Counted from the first letter of the stretch, positions 16,549 to 24,108 are shown. The stretch: DNA of 36,314 nt from UBA2108 sp002713215 (GCA_937891015.1 CALAPY010000011.1:1-36314); one strand, 5' to 3'. The notes: generated from the sequence alone by a model not told the origin. Made by a program: numbers and translations.

Positions 16549-17805
16549 ATGAAAAAACTCCTGTTTGTTTTCCTAGTTTTAATGGCTTCCACTGGATTTG
16601 CTACGCGCATTCTTATTCCAATGGACGAATCGCAGAAAAACCATATGAAATCTTATGGCATTGCCTACTGGGTGTTGGAACACGAAGTAGATGTGGAATG
16701 GCTCCTAAACTACAAAGGAGGGAGTTTTATGACTCCTTATTCCAAAGACATTGAAAACGAATGTGTAATTCGGGGGGTAAGTTTTATTGTTATTCCGGAA
16801 GCACAAGCTACTGCTATTCGGGTTGAAATATCCAATCCTGAAATAAATATGGAAGTGGTGAAACTTGAAAAAGCACCCAAAATTGCTGTGTATTCGCCGA
16901 AGGGAAAACAACCCTGGGATGATGCCGTAACTTTGGTATTGACCTATTCCGAAATACCTTATACCACCATTTATGATGACGAAATAATTCGGGGAGACCT
17001 CCATCTCTATGATTGGTTGCATTTGCACCACGAGGATTTTACCGGACAATACGGAAAGTTTTTTGGAGCCTATCGAAATGCACCCTGGTATAGAAAGCAG
17101 GTAGAGGAGTTTGAAGAAACCGCGAGTCGGTTAGGCTTTAGCAAGGTTTCTGAATTGAAGTTGGGCGTTGCTTTAAAGATTAAGGACTACGTGGCCGGAG
17201 GAGGATTTGTGTTTACCATGTGTTCCGGCACTGATAGTTACGACATTGCACTATCAGCTGAAGAAGTTGATATTTGTGAAACCATGTTTGATGGAGATCC
17301 AGCGGACCCGCAGGCACAGCAAAAAATTGATTTTGCAAGAACCTTTGCTTTTCGGAATTTTACCCTGTCAAGGAATCCCATGGAATATGAGTTTAGCAAC
17401 ATAGATGCCACTCCCATTCACGTTAGAACTCCTGAAAACATTGATTACTTCACCTTGTTCGATTATTCAGCTAAGTGGGATCCTGTACCTACTATGCTAA
17501 CCCAAAACCATGAGACCAGAATTAAGGGATTTATGGGGCAAACAACTGCTTTCCACAAGAAGTTTATAAAACCAGAGGTTCTTATTCTGGGAGAGAATAA
17601 ATCATTAAACTCCGCTAAATACATCCACGGCAAGTTTGGTAAAGGGCAGTGGACTTTTTATGGAGGACACGATCCGGAAGATTACCAGCATTTTGTAGGT
17701 GATCCACCAACAGATTTGGATTTACATCCCAATTCTCCGGGCTATCGATTGATCCTTAACAACGTATTGTTTCCGGCTGCCAGAAAGAAGAAACAGAAGA
17801 CCTAG
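16549..17805 (+). CDS. Conserved secreted protein with glutamine-amidotransferase-like features (often misnamed asparagine synthetase B)
   Basis: This 418-residue protein has a signal peptide (residues 1-18, ending TGFA). I recognise it as a conserved Bacteroidota family, commonly annotated as asparagine synthetase B although it has neither the N-terminal Ntn cysteine nor the synthetase ATP site. Visible landmarks are KIAVYSPKGKQPWDDAVTLV at 111-130, a His-rich WLHLHHEDFTGQYGKF at 156-171, and GGFVFTMCSGTDSYD at 218-232, where C225 sits in a turn like the nucleophile elbow of class I glutamine amidotransferase-like folds. GKGQWTFYGGHDPED near the C-terminus is also strongly patterned. A periplasmic hydrolase or binding protein is an inference. 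The stop lies 2 nt from the stop of the convergent esterase gene. Confidence 0.75.
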   Translation: MKKLLFVFLVLMASTGFATRILIPMDESQKNHMKSYGIAYWVLEHEVDVEWLLNYKGGSFMTPYSKDIENECVIRGVSFIVIPEAQATAIRVEISNPEINMEVVKLEKAPKIAVYSPKGKQPWDDAVTLVLTYSEIPYTTIYDDEIIRGDLHLYDWLHLHHEDFTGQYGKFFGAYRNAPWYRKQVEEFEETASRLGFSKVSELKLGVALKIKDYVAGGGFVFTMCSGTDSYDIALSAEEVDICETMFDGDPADPQAQQKIDFARTFAFRNFTLSRNPMEYEFSNIDATPIHVRTPENIDYFTLFDYSAKWDPVPTMLTQNHETRIKGFMGQTTAFHKKFIKPEVLILGENKSLNSAKYIHGKFGKGQWTFYGGHDPEDYQHFVGDPPTDLDLHPNSPGYRLILNNVLFPAARKKKQKT

Positions 17806-17807
17806 GT

Positions 17808-18800
17808 TTATTCTACAACCAATATTTTTCTTTTGACAACCTTTTCTCCCTTCAATTCTACGATATAAGATCCCGATTTTAACGGGCTGGAAAAACTTGT
17901 ATTTGCAGAATTTAAAGAAGCGGAGAAAATTTGTTTTCCTTTCATATCCAGCAACTCAATGGTATTGTATTTTTCATGATCAAGTTTCAACTGGACTTCA
18001 GAATTGGTTTTTGTCGGATTAGGATAAATCAAAAAACCAGATTCGTCATCAAAGGGTTGAATTGAGTTTGGTTTGGTGGTGTCTGTTGTATCAACCGGCA
18101 TATTCACGCATACCGAATCCACCCACGTATAGGCTTTGGTTAATTCCTGATTTCTATTTGGGAAATCAATGGTATGCCCTAAGGAATGAACAAAAGAATT
18201 TACAATACCTCCATTGTCTTCCATTGCTTTTTTAAGGGGGGTAAATCGAGTGCTTAAGGCATCACTCTGGCCGTGAACAATATATATGGGCTTGTCTTTT
18301 GCGTTGGCAGAAATTCCAGCCACTTCTCTTACGCTAATTGCAGCTCCAATTGGAATGAGGCCACAAAATTTCTTATGGTTTGTCAATCCATAGGTGTAGG
18401 TTGTTTTGCCTCCCCATGAAAAGCCCATACAATAAGTTCTTCCAGCATCGATGTTGTACCAGTCTTTAATGGAATCGAGCATGGCCGTTGTAAATGCAAT
18501 ATCAATAGGATCATCCACCCGACCGTCACTTCCACCATCAGGACATAATAAAATGAGTTTGTTTGTTTCTGCAAATGCCGTAAGTGTATCTCGCCAACTT
18601 TTAGCATTCCAACGACTTGTATTAAAGGGGTGCAAAGCCAGCATAAGGCCATTGGCTGCACTATTCGAATAGGTAGAAGGAACATAAATGGAAAGCTTTT
18701 TTGCGGGGTCGGTTTGGAAATTAAATGTAGTGTCAACCTTGGTTTGGGCAAACAGAGTAAAAGATGCGAGTATAAACAGGGTAGATAAAATTGTTTTCAT
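17808..18800 (-). CDS. PHB-depolymerase-like alpha/beta-hydrolase with T9SS sorting domain
   Basis: This 330-residue protein has a signal peptide (ending LFAQ, about residue 19). The alpha/beta-hydrolase core occupies about 30-230. The nucleophile elbow GFSWGG places the serine at 128, with a likely acid at D180 (HGQSDAL) and base at H209 (SLGHTIDF). ALHPFN at 55-60 would form the oxyanion region. This layout fits the esterase/PHB depolymerase (LpqC) and feruloyl-esterase-like families. A type A T9SS sorting domain fills the last 75 residues (LIYPNPTKT, ending KRKILVVE), so the enzyme should be secreted and surface-attached or released. The substrate is unknown; a polyester or an ester-linked polysaccharide are both possible. 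Confidence 0.85.
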   Translation of the reverse strand: MKTILSTLFILASFTLFAQTKVDTTFNFQTDPAKKLSIYVPSTYSNSAANGLMLALHPFNTSRWNAKSWRDTLTAFAETNKLILLCPDGGSDGRVDDPIDIAFTTAMLDSIKDWYNIDAGRTYCMGFSWGGKTTYTYGLTNHKKFCGLIPIGAAISVREVAGISANAKDKPIYIVHGQSDALSTRFTPLKKAMEDNGGIVNSFVHSLGHTIDFPNRNQELTKAYTWVDSVCVNMPVDTTDTTKPNSIQPFDDESGFLIYPNPTKTNSEVQLKLDHEKYNTIELLDMKGKQIFSASLNSANTSFSSPLKSGSYIVELKGEKVVKRKILVVE

Positions 18801-18887
18801 GGGATGTAATTTGGAACAAGTTTAACTGGTTTGCAAAGGTTGTTTGGTAAGGAGGTTGACGAAGGGTAGAAAAAAAGAGCTATTCGG

Positions 18888-19391
18888 TTAGTTAGTATCA
18901 ACCACAATTGTTCGTTGAATTACGTTTTTTGCGCTGGCGGATAGTTGATTGGAATTATTGAACAGTTCAAAATTAGAAAAGTGAGTATGCTCTCCATTCT
19001 TGGATATTAAAATTATTTCAGGGGAAGAAGAGCATTTATAAAAAGAAAAAATGTTCTCCTTATTGTTTTCTCTTGAATTGATGAAATAGAATTTACCATA
19101 CTCGTTTTGCATTTTTATTCTCTTTTTCTCGAAGAATTTCTTGATGCCTTGCTCACGTAACTCCACAATTAAAATGCTATTTGAAGAAATGCGCTTATCC
19201 TCGGAAATAAACTTATTTATTGATTTGACACAATGATCGCAATGCCTGTAGTTGAGCAATACAAGTAGTTTAGATTCTAATTTTTCCATGTTTAGAGTTT
19301 TAGGAAAACCAAGACTGGTTTTTACCTTAAAATGTTGAGAATAGCATGAACAATAAAAACAAAGACTAATAATCAATACAAGTAGTTTCAT
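18888..19391 (-). CDS. Small secreted thioredoxin-like protein with CDHC motif
   Basis: From the ATG at 19391 this is a 167-residue protein with a signal peptide (about 1-19, ending CYSQ). A strand followed by NYRHCDHC places a redox-like CxxC at 51-54 at the start of a helix, and SSSPEIILISKNG further on has the position and sequence of the cis-Pro strand of thioredoxins. The family resembles TlpA-like or bacteriocin-transport-accessory thioredoxins. The start was chosen because TAATG (19389-19393) fuses the stop of the upstream propeller-like gene with this ATG. A longer TTG start at 19397 is less likely. It is AT-rich and follows the propeller-like and two-cysteine genes, so a role in making or breaking a disulfide in those products is a reasonable inference. 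Confidence 0.7.
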   Translation of the reverse strand: MKLLVLIISLCFYCSCYSQHFKVKTSLGFPKTLNMEKLESKLLVLLNYRHCDHCVKSINKFISEDKRISSNSILIVELREQGIKKFFEKKRIKMQNEYGKFYFINSRENNKENIFSFYKCSSSPEIILISKNGEHTHFSNFELFNNSNQLSASAKNVIQRTIVVDTN

Positions 19392-20608
19392 TACCAAGCA
19401 TGTTTTGTTTTCAGAGAGGTAACGTTGATCCTGGTTTTTAAAGGTTGATTAATGTTCTTATTAGTGGTTCGAAAGGTGTAGAATGGTTTAATTGCAACAA
19501 GTATAGGAGGTGGTAATAGAAAACTTTGATAGATAAAATACGAGCCACTGCCTTCAAAATAAAACGAAGAAGAAAACGGTTGAATTTCCTTTCTTGAAAG
19601 AAAAAAAAATGGAGCTGGAGTAACTTCGTACCGGTCCAATATTAATTCCCAACTAGATTCTTCTTTTTTCCATAGATCAATGTATCGGGCATTATCCTCT
19701 CTTTTAGGCGGACGTACAACGACCATTAACAAGTTACTGTCAAGTGCATAAACTTTATCAATTCTGTAAATGCGATTGCTAATGGAGACGATTTCTTGTA
19801 TGTAGTTTTTTTTGTATTGTGTATTGACGTCATACTTATAGTTGATTTTTTTGTTTGACCAGCCAGGGTACTTTCGGGTAATGGAGTCCTTTATTGTAAG
19901 TGTAATTGGATTGTAAGTATCGATATGGTAGCTTGTGCTTTGTGAAAATATTAATGTGTTTCTGTTGTAATCTATCCAGAAACTTTCCAAATGAGAAAAA
20001 CCGATATCATTAAATAGGGGATACCGCCGATTGATAAAATATCGTTTTTTTAAATGAAATAGCGCAAGTGAGGTTTTTGATGCGGCGTCCCCAGGCATGT
20101 AATTATAGATGTGAGAGAAAAGTACCAAAGAGTCATTAATCAAATCACATTGCTCAAAGCCATTTATTCGCTCAATTTCAAAAGTGTCTACTAAGTTTTT
20201 TGAAATATCTATGATCAGCAATTTGTCATTTGAACGTGTCCTAGACTTGCAATATATTGCAAGGGTACTTTTATATGACGAAGTGTACAATTCGTAAGAA
20301 CGTAGAATCGCTTTTACTTCCGAACTGATATTGATTGAATGCGTTTCAGTATTTTTATTATGACCTAGCGGTACCTTTTGTATGGTAACTCTGTTTTTAA
20401 CTATCGAGGACAGGTAAAATAAAGTGTCCTCATAAGAAGAGAATAATTTGGAGCCTTCGATAAACTGGTTACCTTCAATTTCAAATTGCCAGTATTTTTT
20501 ATGTTCTAATGATTGTGCTGAGCTTTTAGCTAAAAAAAATCCTCCCAATAATATTAATATTGCGAGGATTTTAATTGTTCTATTGAAGTTATTCAACAAA
20601 TTCTGCAT
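19391..20608 (-). CDS. Secreted beta-propeller-like protein of unknown function
   Basis: From the ATG at 20608 the protein has 405 residues. The basic start and hydrophobic segment (IKILAILILLGGFFLAKSSAQS) form a signal peptide. The mature part is rich in beta strands with repeated aromatic-aspartate turns (LLIIDISKNLVDTFEI, ALDSNLLMVVV and others) spaced like blades of a six-bladed propeller; the match is by pattern only. I do not recognise a specific family. It overlaps the end of the small two-cysteine gene by 20 nt and shares TAATG with the thioredoxin-like gene, so the three are one transcription unit. Its signal-peptide codons contain a terminator-like hairpin (20533-20572). Base composition is low in G+C: 16 of 60 bases in 19801-19860. 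Confidence 0.6.
   Translation of the reverse strand: MQNLLNNFNRTIKILAILILLGGFFLAKSSAQSLEHKKYWQFEIEGNQFIEGSKLFSSYEDTLFYLSSIVKNRVTIQKVPLGHNKNTETHSINISSEVKAILRSYELYTSSYKSTLAIYCKSRTRSNDKLLIIDISKNLVDTFEIERINGFEQCDLINDSLVLFSHIYNYMPGDAASKTSLALFHLKKRYFINRRYPLFNDIGFSHLESFWIDYNRNTLIFSQSTSYHIDTYNPITLTIKDSITRKYPGWSNKKINYKYDVNTQYKKNYIQEIVSISNRIYRIDKVYALDSNLLMVVVRPPKREDNARYIDLWKKEESSWELILDRYEVTPAPFFFLSRKEIQPFSSSFYFEGSGSYFIYQSFLLPPPILVAIKPFYTFRTTNKNINQPLKTRINVTSLKTKHAW
20533..20572 (-). terminator. Terminator-like hairpin with U8 tract inside a coding sequence
   Basis: Read on the minus strand, AAAATCCTC (20572-20564) pairs perfectly with GAGGATTTT (20544-20536). A further 5-bp stem CAATA/TATTG lies inside, separated by one G-G mismatch, with a 7-nt loop. 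The right arm runs straight into eight T residues. It starts 17 nt after the stop codon of the small secreted protein and lies wholly within the signal-peptide codons of the propeller-like gene. Its orientation matches transcription of the cassette, so it could reduce downstream expression relative to the small gene. Confidence 0.65.
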
Positions 20609-20972
20609 CAATTGTCAATTCATGACCATCTCCATTTTCGTCACTAATGTCAATCCAGATAACGGTAATTCCGTCATATATAGTTTGACCCGAAGTATTT
20701 CCTATGTCAACTTGATTTTGTACATAGTTCATAATGTCGTGTACGTCAATTAAACCTGAATTTCCTTGAACCATTGCAGGGCCAGATACCCAGCCACACG
20801 TAACTCGTCCTGGATTTTTACAGACTAGTTTGTCTTCGCCGAAAATGGTTGAACCTTGGCTTACGTAGTCATATCCATTTGGACCCTTGCCCTTTCTTAC
20901 CACCTTAATGGCAAATACGTCAGTGAAAATAATCACTGCGCCTAATAACAATAAATACTTTAGTGTTTTCAT
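20589..20972 (-). CDS. Small secreted two-cysteine protein with calcium-loop-like motif
   Basis: This 127-residue protein has a signal peptide (about 1-21, ending DVFA) and a mature part of about 106 residues. Exactly two cysteines (C51 and C59, in LVCKNPGRVTCGW) suggest one short disulfide loop. DENGDG at 111-116 resembles the DxNxDG loop of EF-hand or dockerin-type calcium sites; the second half of such a site is not obvious. I do not recognise the family. It is the first gene of a three-gene unit, ahead of a propeller-like and a thioredoxin-like secreted protein. A terminator-like hairpin just downstream suggests it is the most highly expressed. The layout recalls Bacteroides NVEALA-peptide loci, but no NVEALA motif is present. 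Confidence 0.7.
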   Translation of the reverse strand: MKTLKYLLLLGAVIIFTDVFAIKVVRKGKGPNGYDYVSQGSTIFGEDKLVCKNPGRVTCGWVSGPAMVQGNSGLIDVHDIMNYVQNQVDIGNTSGQTIYDGITVIWIDISDENGDGHELTIDAEFVE

Positions 20973-21250
20973 AAATACTTAATTTAAAGATACCTACTCT
21001 ATTTAAAGGCTTTTCGGTTTACGCCTATTTTGTGTGTACTACTAAGTTTTACTTTAAAAAGAAAATACACACGAACCAATATTACCTCTATCATCAACTT
21101 TAATCAATACGCTACAAAGCGTATGAAATATTTATATCAAAAGAGCATGTTTTTAGAGCCACAACTCCAATACAACCACTAAAGCGGAAGTATTAACCTT
21201 ACCCTAATTAATGGATTTGTGGAACTCGAAAATGATATTCCTAGTTGATT
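20973..21250. other. 278-nt AT-rich intergenic region upstream of the secreted cassette
   Basis: No convincing gene is present. On the minus strand TATCTTTA (20983-20990) resembles a -7 box for the two-cysteine gene but lacks the final G. A short inverted repeat (TTGTGTGTA at 21030-21038 with TACACACGA at 21066-21074, one mismatch) lies upstream of it and could be an operator or the end signal of the LuxR-type gene. The region runs from the end of the regulator gene to the cassette. Confidence 0.35.
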
Positions 21251-21949
21251 CTAGATAAGCCCGAATACTTGGGCATAACGTAAGTAGGTAATTAATGGGT
21301 GAACTGGTTTCCAGCACATGCCAAGGGTCTTATGAATGTTGTTTCTATGGGTTCTTACTGTATTCGGGGAAATGGAAATATGGGCAGCAATTTCCTTGTT
21401 GGTTTTTCCCGCCGCAAGCATACCCAAAATTTTTAGCTGAACCGGTGTCAACTGTACAAATTTGAAATAGTTTCTACTCAAAAAAACATAATCTCCTATT
21501 ACTTTTTCATGTGTATCTATTTCGAACTCGTTTACCCGCGTTGAAATTGCAAGGATTGAGTTGAGCTTGGATGAAAATGAATATGTGATGTAGAACCAAT
21601 TGTAATCCAGGTTTACTTCTGGGCGCATAAATTGAAAAATGCCTTTTGAAGTGCCTTCTGAATCGTTTAATGTATTCATCAACTCGTGCGTTAGCATTTT
21701 TAAACTTGTTGGGTGGAGGTACTGTTCTCCCAATTCGTTTACGGTTAAAGGAGGGGCAATTTGTAATTCAATTTCAATATCCTGGGTTGTTGGTTTTTCG
21801 ACCCAAACCCATTTTAAATGTTGCAAATCTTTACTATTTCTGTATGCTTTCAAGCCAGATTTCGCTTTTATCTTGTCAATCAGTATTTTTTCTGCTTTAA
21901 GCAGTATTTTCCCTTGAATATCAAGTATTTTCTTTTCGGTAAACTTCAT
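21251..21949 (-). CDS. LuxR-type (GerE HTH) transcriptional regulator
   Basis: This 232-residue protein has a C-terminal LuxR/GerE helix-turn-helix at about 165-225: LTPVQLKILGMLAAGKTNKEI, then AAHISISPNTVRTHRNNIHKTL. The N-terminal 160 residues are not a response-regulator receiver. They contain a segment (YNWFYITYSFSSKLNSILAIS) that resembles the PAS-like sensor found in Bacteroidota LuxR regulators, but this is uncertain. A phosphoacceptor aspartate is not evident, so it may sense a ligand or protein directly. It lies upstream of, and on the same strand as, the AT-rich secreted cassette with a 278-nt gap, so it is a candidate regulator of that cassette. Control is inferred from position only. 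Confidence 0.8.
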   Translation of the reverse strand: MKFTEKKILDIQGKILLKAEKILIDKIKAKSGLKAYRNSKDLQHLKWVWVEKPTTQDIEIELQIAPPLTVNELGEQYLHPTSLKMLTHELMNTLNDSEGTSKGIFQFMRPEVNLDYNWFYITYSFSSKLNSILAISTRVNEFEIDTHEKVIGDYVFLSRNYFKFVQLTPVQLKILGMLAAGKTNKEIAAHISISPNTVRTHRNNIHKTLGMCWKPVHPLITYLRYAQVFGLI

Positions 21950-22096
21950 TTTTACAGAACCGGTGAAGTAGGGGTATAGCTAATTAGGCTCGTTATTACT
22001 CTTGTTTAAGGTGCATATTGCACAACTCAGGGCTTATCCAAAATAAGTGAACAAGAGACGGAGATTCAATAGGGGGAAACTCTCATTTTAAGAAAT

Positions 22097-22130
22097 AAAA
22101 AAGCCCTCTTGAGAAATCAAGAGGGCTTTT
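22097..22130 (-). terminator. Intrinsic terminator of tRNA-Leu, bidirectional in form
   Basis: A perfect stem (AAAAGCCCTCTTGA paired with TCAAGAGGGCTTTT around a GAAA loop) begins 4 nt past the tRNA 3' end. On the minus strand it ends in a run of T residues, so it should stop tRNA transcription. It could also act on the plus strand. Confidence 0.85.
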
Positions 22131-22133
22131 GAG

Positions 22134-22216
22134 TACCGAAGGCGGGAATCGAACCCGCACTCCCAGAAGGAACTGGATTTTGAATCCAGCGCGTCTACCA
22201 GTTCCGCCACTTCGGC
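22134..22216 (-). tRNA. tRNA-Leu (anticodon CAA)
   Basis: This 83-nt sequence folds as a class II tRNA. The acceptor arm is GCCGAAG/CTTCGGT with discriminator A. A D arm follows (GGCGGAACTGGTAGACGC), then an anticodon stem CTGGA/TCCAG with loop TTCAAAA and anticodon CAA. The variable arm is long, and the T arm has the GGTTCGATTCC core. The long variable arm and CAA anticodon identify leucine, reading UUG codons. The 3' CCA is not encoded. A perfect Bacteroidota promoter lies just upstream and a terminator just downstream, so the gene is an independent unit. Confidence 0.96.
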
Positions 22217-22228
22217 AAAATGCGGCTG

Positions 22229-22257
22229 CAAATTTATCCAATTCTTATTACCAGCAA
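22229..22257 (-). promoter_or_regulatory. Promoter of tRNA-Leu: TTG, 18-nt spacer, TAAATTTG
   Basis: On the minus strand a -33 TTG (22257-22255) is followed after exactly 18 nt by TAAATTTG (22236-22229), a full match to the Bacteroidota sigma-A consensus. The -7 box ends 12 nt before the mature tRNA. Confidence 0.8.
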
Positions 22258-22283
22258 AGCCATTCGGCAATCCATTTCATTAT

Positions 22284-22291
22284 TATATTTG
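22284..22291 (+). promoter_or_regulatory. Candidate -7 box (TATATTTG) for the gene at 22305
   Basis: This is a perfect TAnnTTTG match, ending 13 nt before the ATG at 22305 and 22 nt before the alternative ATG at 22314. No -33 TTG is seen at normal spacing. Confidence 0.45.
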
Positions 22292-22304
22292 AGTCCAATC
22301 TTAA

Positions 22305-23150
22305 ATGCAAATAATGAAACGTTTTATTCTAAATACTCTCCTGGTTGTTAGTACTTTAAACCTCTTTTCACAGCAAGCGGCAGAAGGCCATGAAAACCAT
22401 TTTAAAAACCCTGACGCAGTTGAAACTGATCAGTACAAAATTGAGTTTGAGGATGTGATGGCGGAAAATAACTTCGCTAAGCTAAAAGTGAAAATCACGA
22501 ATAAAACTAAGCAGTATTTACTGGTCGATTTGTCCAAGGTGGTATTCCGATTTGATCATGGTGAATATAGTCCTAAAGGAAAGACCCTGATCATTGAGCC
22601 GATAAAGAGTAAGTCAAAGGTGCTGGAGGTTAAAGGTGAAGGCGGTTTTCATGTAGAGAAGTTCTCAATTGCATTTGAGTATATTGCCACGCTGCCACTA
22701 ACCGGGGAGCCCATACCCATCAATAATTTCCGCCTACCCCCAAATTCCAAAGAGTTTATGACCGGTCCGGTATCTTGTGCTATGGGGAAACTTAAAAAAG
22801 AGAGTAGAATTACTTCCACAACATTTTCTTGCAAGTATTTGGGAGATAAGTATATGGTGGTAAATCCGTTGAGTATTACAGCAGTGATAGAAAGCGGAAA
22901 ATCATTTCCCAATGTGGCTAAAACAGGAGGAGGTTTGTCTTCCATGATGGGTCCGGGCGTAATGCAAAAAGGGGATAAAAAGAAAGTACCGGTGGAGTTT
23001 AGAATCAGCACCAAAATTATTGATATGCAATTCGCCACGTTTTACGTGGTTTGGAACGAAACCTTTAGTGAATCGGAGCCAACTGTAATTGAAGGGGCAA
23101 GTGCCGATTTTGAAATTGATCCCGGAAAAACAGCTGCACAGAATAAATAG
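22305..23150 (+). CDS. Secreted protein of unknown function
   Basis: This 281-residue protein has a signal peptide (to about residue 23, ending LFSQQ). A start at the ATG at 22314 gives a tighter signal (MKRFILNTLLVV) and is equally likely. The mature part (about 35-270) is predicted to be mostly beta strand and begins with a QYKIEFEDVMAENNFAKLKVKITNKT segment that looks like an Ig-like or DUF4352-type fold dealing with amino-terminal beta sandwiches; this is a pattern impression only. It has two cysteines (in VSCAMGKL and TFSCKYL). I do not recognise the family. The gene is convergent with the lpxL-like gene; an imperfect stem-loop sits between their ends. Confidence 0.75.
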   Translation: MQIMKRFILNTLLVVSTLNLFSQQAAEGHENHFKNPDAVETDQYKIEFEDVMAENNFAKLKVKITNKTKQYLLVDLSKVVFRFDHGEYSPKGKTLIIEPIKSKSKVLEVKGEGGFHVEKFSIAFEYIATLPLTGEPIPINNFRLPPNSKEFMTGPVSCAMGKLKKESRITSTTFSCKYLGDKYMVVNPLSITAVIESGKSFPNVAKTGGGLSSMMGPGVMQKGDKKKVPVEFRISTKIIDMQFATFYVVWNETFSESEPTVIEGASADFEIDPGKTAAQNK

Positions 23151-23165
23151 TTTGATATTGGATGT

Positions 23166-23202
23166 TGGATGTTAGATTTTTCGATCCAAGATCTAAAATC
23201 CA
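23166..23202. terminator. Stem-loop between convergent genes
   Basis: TGGATGTTAGAT (23166-23177) and ATCTAAAATCCA (23191-23202) pair at 11 of 12 positions around a 13-nt loop. It lies between two convergent stop codons (23150 and 23205), where a bidirectional terminator would be expected, but no strong U tract follows on either strand. Confidence 0.4.
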
Positions 23203-23204
23203 CT

Positions 23205-24104
23205 TTACTTCAAATCAAAAACTTCCATCCCTTCCGGCTTTTCCCGCTTCCAGCGTTTATGGCTCCAGAGCCACCCTGCCGGGTCTTCCTTAATGGTGTT
23301 TTCTAATGCCAGCGTATAAGCCTTGGTTATGTCGCCGTATTGGGTCTCTTTTGGCGTGGATTCAATGTCGATAAACTCAAATTCGTAGTGTCCTTTCTTA
23401 ACGGGTTTTATTCTACAAAAAACCACCGGAATGTCCAGTTCAACGGCAAACTTTTCAGCTCCGAAAGCCACCGGTGTTTCCTGGTTTAAAAAATTTACCC
23501 AGTAGGCTCTGCTGGCATTGTGCGGTGCCTGGTCACTTCCAAAAATATAGCCATAGGTACCATTGTCTTTATTAACGAAGAATGACTTGGTATCCTCAAA
23601 TTTTACCGGTACTGAACCAAAGGACTCCCGAATGGAAAAGAGTTTGTCCTCAAAAAAAGCATTACTCAATGTTTTGTAAATCAGTACAATTTTGTGTTTT
23701 GTTGGCATGTCAATCGCTAAAAACCACCACTCCCAGCTGTAGTAGTGTCCGGTAGTTATAATAACCGACTTGCCCTGATCGAAATATTTATCGAGCAATT
23801 CCGGGTTTTTACAAACCATTCGCTTCTTTATTTCTGCCTTGGAAATTGTAAGGCCTTTTAAGCCTTCCAGAATGTTGTTGCAGAATTGCTTGTAAAACTT
23901 CTTTTCTATCGCTTTCAATTCTTTTGCTGGTAATTCAGGAAAGGAATTTCTAAGGTTTAACCGCACAGATTCTTTTCTATATCCTGCAATTCGATATACA
24001 AGGAAATAGGCAAAGTCGCTCATGAGGTAAATTATCGAGAAAGGCAATCGACTCAATGGCTGAAGTACCAGGTAATAAAGAATTTTCGAACTCAACTGCG
24101 ACAC
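23205..24104 (-). CDS. LpxL/HtrB-type lipid A late acyltransferase
   Basis: This 299-residue protein has the lysophospholipid/lipid A acyltransferase architecture. A hydrophobic anchor sits near the N-terminus (about 10-40), followed by SVRLNLRNSFPEL and then the catalytic HX4E motif in TTGHYYSWEWW (H120, E125). The later GSDQAPHNASRAYWVNF and VFCRIKPVKKGHYEFEF segments match family blocks. Such enzymes add a secondary acyl chain to lipid A on the inner face of the cytoplasmic membrane. The start is GTG at 24104, supported by the typical N-terminal alignment (LPFSIIYLMSDF). A TACATTTG box ends 4 nt before it. A TTG two bases upstream, in another frame, is not used. Confidence 0.9.
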   Translation of the reverse strand: MSQLSSKILYYLVLQPLSRLPFSIIYLMSDFAYFLVYRIAGYRKESVRLNLRNSFPELPAKELKAIEKKFYKQFCNNILEGLKGLTISKAEIKKRMVCKNPELLDKYFDQGKSVIITTGHYYSWEWWFLAIDMPTKHKIVLIYKTLSNAFFEDKLFSIRESFGSVPVKFEDTKSFFVNKDNGTYGYIFGSDQAPHNASRAYWVNFLNQETPVAFGAEKFAVELDIPVVFCRIKPVKKGHYEFEFIDIESTPKETQYGDITKAYTLALENTIKEDPAGWLWSHKRWKREKPEGMEVFDLK

Positions 24105-24108
24105 AACG

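Noticed and set aside
19392..19397. TTG start for the thioredoxin-like protein
   Set aside because: The ATG at 19391 overlaps the upstream stop as TAATG and starts directly at a normal signal peptide.
20609..20611. TTG start for the propeller-like protein
   Set aside because: It adds one residue only; the adjacent ATG at 20608 is the simpler choice.
21137..21181. Short plus-strand frame in the intergenic region (11 codons, near 21146)
   Set aside because: Too short, no ribosome or promoter signal and no peptide pattern.
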